Source: Christensenella sp. UBA5399 (GTDB lineage Bacteria; Bacillota; Clostridia; Christensenellales; Christensenellaceae). Taken from it: a stretch of 6,878 bases of DNA. The notes under the pieces are model-generated. The model was given only the letters and a program-made list of their open reading frames with translations. It ran no database searches and had not been told where the DNA came from. Where the stretch lies: assembly GCA_002407725.1 (NCBI GenBank), contig DHOD01000033.1:1205-8082 (forward strand), in the 5' to 3' direction. Every line of letters starts with the position of its first letter. Within the stretch, counting starts at the first letter, position 1. The translations under genes were made by a program, and so were the position numbers. Shown here in pieces: positions 1 to 4,787 of this stretch.

Positions 1-165
1 GTCTAAAAACGACATTTCTATTGAGCCCAAAGGTTCATCAAAACGGCGTTACCGTTTTGAGTGGGATCAGGTATAGAACGGCATCCCTGCTGAAAAAACG
101 AAAAAACATTTTTCAGCCGCGCATAATGCGCGTAATTTAAAACGATGTTTTAAATTGGGATTGGT
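1..165. repeat. String of four hairpins, probable intergenic structured repeat (left end outside window)
   Basis: No gene is seen in this AT-rich leader of the first gene. It holds four successive inverted repeats: arms 38-46/52-60 (TCAAAACGG, 5-nt loop); arms 89-97/109-117 (GCTGAAAAA, 11-nt loop); a 15-bp near-palindrome at 118-132 (CGCGCAT around a single A); and arms 134-143/147-156 (AATTTAAAAC, loop GAT). The first bases (11-20, GACATTTCTA) could be the right arm of a further hairpin whose left arm lies outside. Such density is not expected of a simple promoter region and resembles an intergenic structured repeat. It may also contain the promoter of the next gene, but no convincing -35/-10 pair was found. 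The repeat interpretation is inference. Confidence 0.5.
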
Positions 166-187
166 ATGAGCATATGAAATGAAAGAT

Positions 188-192
188 GGAGG
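188..192 (+). promoter_or_regulatory. Ribosome binding site of the YjbQ-family gene
   Basis: GGAGG lies 9 nt before the ATG at 202. It fixes that start, although other ATG triplets occur just upstream at 166 and 174. Confidence 0.8.
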
Positions 193-201
193 AACAGATT
201 T

Positions 202-702
202 ATGAGTTGTTATCACACAAATTTTACAATCCAGTCGGATACAAGGCCGACATTTGACGATGTGACGGACCGCGCTGTAGCCGCAATTGCCGAATCCGGC
301 ATCAAAAACGGCGTGCTGATGGTGTATTCACAACATACCACGTGCACGGTGCTGATCCAGGAGCAGTCGGACGACGTCAATTATTACGGCACGCAGTTGA
401 TTTTGCAGGATATGATGAACGGGCTGTCGGACATATTCCCTACCTGCGAGACAGAAGGCCAATACCTGCACCCCGGCCCGCTGCATATAGAAATTGCGGG
501 GCGTGAGCGGGACGAGGAGGCAAGCTGGAGCCTGAACACGGACGCGCACCTGCGGAGCGTGATGTTGGGGCGGTCGGTCACAGTGCCGGTTGTGGACGGC
601 GAACCGATGCTGGGCGAGTTCGGACGGATCTATTTTGGCGATTTTGACCAGGTGCGCGCACGCGAGCGTACGGTCAGGGTCACGGTGCTGGGCGACAAAT
701 AA
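202..702 (+). CDS. YjbQ/UPF0047 family protein (secondary thiamine-phosphate synthase-like)
   Basis: A 166-residue cytosolic protein of the YjbQ/UPF0047 family. E. coli YjbQ has a weak thiamine-phosphate synthase activity in vitro; the true cellular role of the family is unsettled. Family hallmarks seen are the SQHTTCTVLIQE segment (residues 43-54, with His45 and Glu54), NTDAHLRSVMLG (112-123, with His116) and the C-terminal GRIYFGDFD (141-149). The conserved His residues are thought to sit at the trimer active site and bind metal or phosphate. Usual members have about 130-140 residues; this one is longer, mainly through extra sequence around residues 83-111 between the helical part and the NTDAHL motif. 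The ATG at 202 is supported by GGAGG at 188-192. It stands alone, followed by a terminator and a convergent operon, so context gives no pathway. The family assignment is firm, the enzyme activity is not. Confidence 0.88.
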   Translation: MSCYHTNFTIQSDTRPTFDDVTDRAVAAIAESGIKNGVLMVYSQHTTCTVLIQEQSDDVNYYGTQLILQDMMNGLSDIFPTCETEGQYLHPGPLHIEIAGRERDEEASWSLNTDAHLRSVMLGRSVTVPVVDGEPMLGEFGRIYFGDFDQVRARERTVRVTVLGDK

Positions 703-730
703 TACAAATCATCGATAAAAAAATACGAAA

Positions 731-773
731 AAAGAGGCTGTATCATTTTCCTTCCTCCTGATACAGCTTCTTT
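731..773. terminator. Bidirectional intrinsic terminator between convergent genes
   Basis: Arms 731-745 (AAAGAGGCTGTATCA) and 759-773 form a 15-bp stem with one G-T pair around a 13-nt pyrimidine-rich loop. Read on the minus strand it ends in a run of six T, ideal for the DUF362 operon ending at 785. Read on the plus strand it ends in CTTCTTTATATT, adequate for the YjbQ-family gene ending at 702. Confidence 0.85.
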
Positions 774-784
774 ATATTGTTCAA

Positions 785-1852
785 TTATTCTTCAAGAAAA
801 TCGATGATATCGACTGCGGTGGGGGGGCAGCCCCGGACATGCCTGCTGCAGCCCGATACGCAGTTGCCTATGCCCATGCCCTCGCATTGCTTGCCGCGCC
901 AGCCTTGGCCGATCTTCAGCTTTTCGGTGGGTTTGCGGTTTGTATTGTTGAGCGCAAAAACGAGGTTGGCATAGCAGGCCGAGCAGGCGGAATCCTCGTC
1001 GATATACGATGCGAGACGCTTGACAATACTGCTGCGGACGGGGGCGGTTTTCGGCTTGTTTTCCGCGTTCATCTCAATGATTTCCGTCGCGTCATCCACA
1101 AATTCACCTGCGCCGTATTGCTGCGCCAGCCGCAGGTGGCCGATTTCATCCGGCCGGTACCCCATCAGCCGGGCGCCGTAGCTGTCCAGCAGCACAGGGT
1201 CGAACCCCAGCATGATCCGGTTCGATTCCACCGGGTTGCCGCCTTCCTCAAATGTGAGGTCGCCGCAAATGCTGTCTATGATGTGCAGGTGCGGCCTTAG
1301 GACCGTGCCAAGCGCTGCAATGGGTTTGTCGAGGCCAAGCGAGTGGTAGCGGCGCTTCTCGCTGTCGGGAATACACCCCTTCAGGTTTTTGAGGCAACAG
1401 GTCATGTTGGTTTGGCAATGCCCCTTGAGCACGGGTACATTGATCAAAAAGTCGGCGTTCAGCGGCGTCTCGCAAAGGCGCAGCGACATGTCGCGGAACG
1501 GCCTGTCAACTGCGCGGTCGTTTTTGGTATCGATAACGTCCACGCCGTATTTTTTGCCAATGTCATAGTACCCGCATTTTTTGAATGCGCGCGATGTACT
1601 GCCTTCGCCCACCCAGGCGCCTTCGGCAATTGTGATATCGTGTATGTCGTGCGCCTGCAAATAGGCGACAATGCCTTCCACAATCTCCGGGTGCGTTGTC
1701 GCGCCGTCGTCCGCTGTCCGCGACACCACCAGATTGGGTTTGATGACGACCTTCGTGCCGGGGTTCAGCATGGATGCAATGTCTGCGTGGTCCATCAATG
1801 CGCGCGTCATGGCCTGCGCGTCGCTGCCGTAATTGATATATATTTTGCTCAT
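785..1852 (-). CDS. DUF362 domain protein with C-terminal cysteine cluster
   Basis: A 355-residue protein of the DUF362 family (COG2006). Members are often annotated as iron-sulfur or uncharacterised proteins and no reaction can be assigned here. Family features visible are VVIKPNLVV (35-43), DGATTHPEIVEGIV (49-62) and the central NVPVLKGH...CCLKNLKGCIP stretch (138-162). The C-terminal part carries Cys290 and Cys293 (CSAC), Cys323, Cys331, Cys335 and Cys342 (in GCPPTA), a plausible metal or Fe-S site, but the spacing is not the classical ferredoxin CxxCxxCxxxC. No signal peptide or membrane segment is seen. The ATG at 1852 follows AGGAGG with a 4-nt spacer, and its ATGA overlaps the stop of the upstream 54-residue gene, so the two are translationally coupled. 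The terminator at 731-773 closes the operon. Confidence 0.85.
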   Translation of the reverse strand: MSKIYINYGSDAQAMTRALMDHADIASMLNPGTKVVIKPNLVVSRTADDGATTHPEIVEGIVAYLQAHDIHDITIAEGAWVGEGSTSRAFKKCGYYDIGKKYGVDVIDTKNDRAVDRPFRDMSLRLCETPLNADFLINVPVLKGHCQTNMTCCLKNLKGCIPDSEKRRYHSLGLDKPIAALGTVLRPHLHIIDSICGDLTFEEGGNPVESNRIMLGFDPVLLDSYGARLMGYRPDEIGHLRLAQQYGAGEFVDDATEIIEMNAENKPKTAPVRSSIVKRLASYIDEDSACSACYANLVFALNNTNRKPTEKLKIGQGWRGKQCEGMGIGNCVSGCSRHVRGCPPTAVDIIDFLEE

Positions 1853-2013
1853 TTGTCCTCCTGCGTGTCATCATCCTCCTGTGGATGCTCCGTATCATAC
1901 ACGACGCACTTTGACATAATGCACTTGCCGTATTCGTTTGCGTACATGCACGATTCCAACTTTTCTTTACAGTAAGACCAACCGTCGTTTTCCTTTGTAA
2001 ATGCCCTGCTCAT
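1849..2013 (-). CDS. Small four-cysteine protein, coupled to the DUF362 gene
   Basis: A 54-residue protein of unknown family. It has four cysteines, Cys15, Cys22, Cys31 and Cys36 (spacing x6, x8, x4), in a compact core with aromatic residues, followed by a very acidic tail (residues 40-54, rich in Asp, Glu and Gln). The cysteines suggest a small metal-binding or redox protein; this is inference. Its TGA overlaps the ATG of the DUF362 gene in ATGA, which argues that it is real and works with that protein. The frame stays open farther upstream to about 2184, but that part runs through the terminator and promoter of the region and is not coding. The ATG at 2013 is chosen because GGGAG lies upstream at 2027-2031, although the 13-nt spacing is long. 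An alternative ATG at 2037 would add eight residues but has almost no leader or binding site. Confidence 0.65.
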   Translation of the reverse strand: MSRAFTKENDGWSYCKEKLESCMYANEYGKCIMSKCVVYDTEHPQEDDDTQEDK

Positions 2014-2053
2014 AACGTATGCCGCGCTCCCTTCCATATATCCATATGCCTGT

Positions 2054-2082
2054 ATTATACCACAATGCGGCAAGAAAAAACC
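2054..2082 (-). promoter_or_regulatory. Extended -10 promoter of the small Cys protein / DUF362 operon
   Basis: On the minus strand TATAAT occupies 2054-2059 and is preceded directly by TGG (2060-2062), a TGn extended -10 element. The -35 region at about 2077-2082 (GGTTTT) is poor, as is common with extended -10 promoters. The predicted transcription start near 2047 gives a leader of about 35 nt before the ATG at 2013. Confidence 0.65.
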
Positions 2083-2104
2083 GCCCGGCTGACCGGACGG
2101 TTTT
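2075..2104 (-). terminator. Intrinsic terminator of the DUF4190 gene
   Basis: Arms 2077-2088 and 2093-2104 form a stem of AAAACCG and CCGG with one C/A mismatch (2084/2097) around a 4-nt loop, CTGA (2089-2092). On the minus strand it is followed by six T (2075-2080). It lies 28 bp after the stop of the DUF4190 gene at 2132 and just upstream of the next promoter. Confidence 0.85.
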
Positions 2105-2131
2105 GGTATTTCGTAAATCAGAGCGTTGTGC

Positions 2132-2695
2132 TCACCAGTAGTAGCTGGATCCCAGAAGACTGCCGACAGAACCCAGGCAGGCAATCGTGGATATATAAAT
2201 GATAATGGAAATGGCCGCGAATACGATGCTGATAATCAGCCCGGCAATAGCAAAACCTTTTCCGCCGATGTTCTGCGGGTCCCTGTTGATCTGGTTGAGC
2301 GCAACTGCCGACAGTATGATACCGACAATGCCCACAATGCCGAAAGGCACAGCCATCAGGAAGATGGAGACAAGCGATACAACAAACCCGGCAATTGCCA
2401 GGCCGCTTACTTTCGGCCCCTGCTGGTAAGGCTGCTGGTACTGCCCTTGCTGCTGATAGGGGTCAGGCTGCTGGTACGGCTGCTGTTGCTGCTGGTACTG
2501 CTGCTGATAAGGATCGGGCTGCTGGTACTGCCCCTGCTGCTGATAAGGGTCCTGTTGATATGGCTGTTGGTACTGTTGATATTGTTGCTGGTCCTGGCCT
2601 GCTTGCTGCTCAGGCTGCTGGCCGTTGTCGCCCGCCTGTTGGCATGTGCAGATCTCGCCTTCCTGCAATGGTTTTCCACAATTTTGGCAAAACAT
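2132..2695 (-). CDS. DUF4190 membrane protein with zinc ribbon and Gln/Tyr/Pro-rich repeats
   Basis: A 187-residue protein in three parts. Residues 1-18 are a small zinc-ribbon-like head (Cys3, Cys6, Cys16, Cys18). Residues about 25-94 are a low-complexity linker built from units such as DPYQQQGQYQQP. Residues about 96-169 are a DUF4190 membrane domain with three hydrophobic segments (about 96-116, 118-133 and 147-169), including the family pattern GxAIAG at both ends (SGLAIAGFVVS and GFAIAGLIIS). It is most likely an integral membrane protein with the ribbon and linker in the cytoplasm. The function of the family is unknown. An upstream TTG at 2704 touches the GGAGG (2705-2709) and cannot be the start; the ATG at 2695, 9 nt from GGAGG, is used. 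It has its own promoter and terminator, so it is probably monocistronic. Confidence 0.85.
   Translation of the reverse strand: MFCQNCGKPLQEGEICTCQQAGDNGQQPEQQAGQDQQQYQQYQQPYQQDPYQQQGQYQQPDPYQQQYQQQQQPYQQPDPYQQQGQYQQPYQQGPKVSGLAIAGFVVSLVSIFLMAVPFGIVGIVGIILSAVALNQINRDPQNIGGKGFAIAGLIISIVFAAISIIIYISTIACLGSVGSLLGSSYYW
2431..2551. repeat. Near-identical 34-bp direct repeat inside the DUF4190 gene
   Basis: Positions 2431-2464 and 2518-2551 match in 32 of 34 bases. Both encode the linker unit DPYQQQGQYQQP on the minus strand, and CTGCTG-rich partial copies lie between and around them. The array is coding, in frame, and prone to length change by slippage or recombination. Confidence 0.7.
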
Positions 2696-2785
2696 AGAAT
2701 TCAACCTCCATCAATTATAAATACCGGCAGGCCATAACGGCGGCGCGGCTTTTGAGACTAGGGTAAAACTAAATTACTGATATTC

Positions 2786-2814
2786 ATCATACCACACAAT
2801 TGTGGCGGCGTAAA
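2786..2814 (-). promoter_or_regulatory. Extended -10 promoter of the DUF4190 gene with a palindrome in the spacer
   Basis: On the minus strand TATGAT (2786-2791) is preceded by TGG (2792-2794), and TTTACG at 2809-2814 is a fair -35 with 17-bp spacing. A perfect 10-bp palindrome, CACAATTGTG (2795-2804), fills part of the spacer and could be a regulator site; no regulator is identified. Confidence 0.6.
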
Positions 2815-2884
2815 CAAAATTTCCCAATCCCATATAAAAACATATTGTGTTGTTTTGACAGCGCGAAGCACAATTGAATACGCA

Positions 2885-4165
2885 TCAATCGTCCATCATA
2901 TCAAAATCAAATAACTCGTAATCGCTCATCAGCCGGAGTAGTGTGAAGCGGTTGCGGATATAGCAGCAGGACTTCATGATTTTGCGGAAATGGCTCGGCG
3001 TCATACCCAGCTCGCGGTAGTCCGTCATGCCGCCGACTTTTTTCAAAATATCGTGCAAAAAATCGGGGGAAGGGAGCCCGTCTGCAATTTCCACAACATC
3101 GCTGTAATGCTGCTCCAACGCGGGCACATCCAAATTGCATGAGATGTTAGGCGTGTTTTCCTGTATGATCGATTCCACAAGCGTATCGGGGCAGCCGCTG
3201 TAATATTCCCGTATACGCTGCCCGGAAAACCGGTTGGGAAGGTTTTCCCTGAATATCCGTTCCAGCCTGTGCGCGAACAAAGGATAATATTTGGCGGCAA
3301 TCAGCGAGGCGATGCCTACCTTTTCCCCGTGCAGCGCAGTGGATATTTTTCCGTTGAGGGGAACGACCTCCAGATAATGCGAAAAATGGTGCTCGAAGCT
3401 GGAGGCGGGCCGGGTGATGCTCGCCATTTGGATGGCAAGGCCGGAGATCACCAGTCCTTCCATCAGTTTGCCAATGCTCTCAGGGTCGCCCGCGGCGATG
3501 CCGTCGATGCGTTCGGCAATGAGGGCGAGGGCGTCCAGCTCCATCTGGGCGATCAGCGAACAGTAATATTCCCCTGCAATCAGGCTGCCGACTTTCCAGT
3601 CGGCGATGCTGATGTATTTGCTGAGCATATCGCCCACACCGGACGCCGCAAGGTATGCGGGGGCCGCGGCAATGATGTCCAGGTCGGCGACGACTGCGAC
3701 GGGCGCGGCGGCGGGCATGGTGCGCTTCATGCCGTTTAGTGTGACGACCGCGGCATTGGCGACAAAACCATCCACGCTTGCCGCGGTGGGCATCGAGATA
3801 AAGGGAACGCCTTCTTTAAATGAAACATAACGCGTCACATCGTTGATGACGCCCGCGCCCACAGCCAGTATGACGCTGTGGCCCGCAAGTGCGCCGGCGA
3901 CTGCTTCGATGGATTTTTCGTCGGCATGGATATCGTCGCCCTGCAAAATCAGCGCGTCCGTATCCGGCAGATACTGCTCCAGTGTTCCATGCGCCGCCTT
4001 ATAGGTGTTGGAATCAAAAACCGCAAGAGGTTTGCTTCCAAGCTGCAATTTTTCCAGCAATGCGGGCAGATTGGCATACGCGTCCCGTTCGATAAAAAAG
4101 TCGCGCGTTGTAAGCGAGTGTTTCTTTCCGCATGCGCATTCCACGTCCAGCCATTGTTCAAACAT
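2885..4165 (-). CDS. sn-glycerol-1-phosphate dehydrogenase (AraM/EgsA family)
   Basis: A 426-residue cytosolic enzyme of the iron-containing alcohol dehydrogenase superfamily, glycerol-1-phosphate dehydrogenase branch. It is expected to interconvert dihydroxyacetone phosphate and sn-glycerol 1-phosphate with NAD(P)H, as shown for archaeal EgsA and B. subtilis AraM. Visible signs are the nucleotide-binding stretch AVGAGVINDVTRY (101-113), the family signature PTAASVDGF (126-134), and likely metal ligands: Asp179 in GVGDMLSKY, a His of the EHHFSH cluster (258-263) and His279 in LHGEKVG. Length is slightly above AraM (about 394). An in-frame TTG at 4183 lies inside the ribosome binding site, so the ATG at 4165, preceded by AGGAG, is taken as the start. 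It diverges from the hexokinase gene. No clear terminator follows it and 189 bp separate it from the next ATG. No partner such as a PcrB-type prenyltransferase is in the window, so the lipid product is not shown. Confidence 0.88.
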   Translation of the reverse strand: MFEQWLDVECACGKKHSLTTRDFFIERDAYANLPALLEKLQLGSKPLAVFDSNTYKAAHGTLEQYLPDTDALILQGDDIHADEKSIEAVAGALAGHSVILAVGAGVINDVTRYVSFKEGVPFISMPTAASVDGFVANAAVVTLNGMKRTMPAAAPVAVVADLDIIAAAPAYLAASGVGDMLSKYISIADWKVGSLIAGEYYCSLIAQMELDALALIAERIDGIAAGDPESIGKLMEGLVISGLAIQMASITRPASSFEHHFSHYLEVVPLNGKISTALHGEKVGIASLIAAKYYPLFAHRLERIFRENLPNRFSGQRIREYYSGCPDTLVESIIQENTPNISCNLDVPALEQHYSDVVEIADGLPSPDFLHDILKKVGGMTDYRELGMTPSHFRKIMKSCCYIRNRFTLLRLMSDYELFDFDMMDD

Positions 4166-4209
4166 ATCATTGATTCTCCTCAAAAATTTATATCAATTCC
4201 ACAGAATGC

Positions 4210-4611
4210 CTGCGGAACCAAGTTTGTCGAGAAAGTCCAGCCAGTAACAGAAATCATTTTACCCCAAGTTTTAAAACTCATGGGTCATTCTCTGGGGTCA
4301 GGGAGTCAGTTATGCATACCTTCACTGCGCGCTCGTCGCGCCTACGGCTTACTTGCCTCGCGTTCAGGCATCCGCCGCATTAAAGGGCTTGCCCTTTAAT
4401 GCCCAATTGCCAGATCAGTTACAAGGGACTATCTTAGTAAGGGAATTCTTAAAACCGTAGGTTTTAAGTCGCCGAAGGCGAAACCATTACAATCTGCCGG
4501 AGGCACCTTGACCCCATAGGAATACCCGTTAGTTATGCGAGGGGCCGCTCTGAATCTCACATATAGGTTACTCTTTTGCCAGCATCAATCCCGCCAAGTG
4601 TCTGCGGAACC
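4210..4611. repeat. 10-bp direct repeat flanking the hairpin-rich element
   Basis: CTGCGGAACC occurs at 4210-4219 and again at 4602-4611, on either side of the 4293-4516 element but not adjacent to its ends. It may be chance, or mark the limits of a larger inserted unit. Confidence 0.3.
4293..4516. mobile_element. Hairpin-dense 224-bp element with TGGGGTCA inverted ends (putative non-autonomous element)
   Basis: The unit is bounded by an 8-bp inverted repeat, TGGGGTCA (4293-4300) and TGACCCCA (4509-4516), and contains no convincing gene. Between the ends lie, in order: the TATGCATA palindrome (4311-4318); GCGCG stem (4327-4331/4337-4341); TGCCT stem (4354-4358/4366-4370); a 26-bp palindrome with 12-bp arms (4377-4388/4391-4402); CTTAAAACC stem with GTA loop (4448-4456/4460-4468); TCGCC stem with GAA loop (4469-4473/4477-4481); and TGCC stem with GGA loop (4495-4498/4502-4505). 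A second TGGGTCA at 4281-4287 and a 12-bp palindrome at 4267-4278 may belong to it. The architecture fits a non-autonomous repeat or structured RNA. GGGGTCA-type ends recall elements near REP-associated tyrosine (Y1) transposases, but this is from memory and unproven. It sits between two divergent genes. Confidence 0.5.
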
Positions 4612-4775
4612 GGTTACCTGTATACGGCATCATCGGCCTTCATGATGCCTTTACCATTTTATGCCTTTATCCGCCTGCGGTCAATCGGGCGGGAATAATT
4701 TGAATAAATTGCACGGCGCAGGAAATATACTGTATAATTTAGGATAAAACGGGGTAGGTATATTAGAACAAAAAT
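4517..4775. other. Non-coding upstream region of the hexokinase gene with an isolated hairpin
   Basis: No gene is supported between the element and the hexokinase promoter. The most regular structure is a hairpin with 8-bp arms, GGCATCAT (4626-4633) and ATGATGCC (4642-4649), followed by TTTACCATTTT. It looks like a weak plus-strand terminator, although no plus-strand gene precedes it. A GC-rich pair, CCGCC (4671-4675) and GGCGG (4688-4692), follows. The rest shows nothing recognisable. Confidence 0.4.
4709..4738 (+). promoter_or_regulatory. Probable promoter of the hexokinase gene
   Basis: A perfect TATAAT at 4733-4738 is preceded, at 18-bp spacing, by TTGCAC (4709-4714), a weak -35. The start of transcription would be near 4745, giving a leader of about 40 nt. 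The perfect -10 makes this the best plus-strand promoter in the window. Confidence 0.65.
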
Positions 4776-4777
4776 TT

Positions 4778-4783
4778 GGAGGG
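4778..4783 (+). promoter_or_regulatory. Ribosome binding site of the hexokinase gene
   Basis: GGAGGG is followed after 4 nt by ATG at 4788. An in-frame TTG at 4776 overlaps this site and is therefore not the start. Confidence 0.85.
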
Positions 4784-4787
4784 CGCG

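Noticed and set aside
2038..2184. N-terminal extension of the four-Cys protein frame
   Set aside because: It covers the DUF4190 terminator and the operon promoter, lacks a ribosome binding site, and overlaps the end of the neighbouring gene.
2431..2600. CTGCTG-rich tandem repeats considered as a CRISPR or intergenic repeat array
   Set aside because: The repeats are in frame, encode a regular Gln/Tyr/Pro unit, and have no unique spacers of constant length.
2126..2737. 203-codon plus-strand frame antisense to the DUF4190 gene with a Leu-rich apparent membrane segment
   Set aside because: The Leu/Val run is simply the complement of the Gln/Tyr repeat codons on the other strand.
2855..2860. Perfect TTGACA on the plus strand
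   Set aside because: No acceptable -10 hexamer is found 16-18 bp downstream, and any transcript would be antisense to the dehydrogenase gene.
3878..4399. 173-codon plus-strand reading frame overlapping the 5' part of the G1P dehydrogenase gene and the hairpin element
   Set aside because: It is antisense to a well-supported enzyme gene, has no ribosome binding site or recognisable domain, and its end runs through the hairpin element.
4626..4649. Hairpin considered as a riboswitch or attenuator of the hexokinase gene
   Set aside because: It lies upstream of the best promoter (4709-4738) and would not be in the transcript; no known riboswitch core is recognised.
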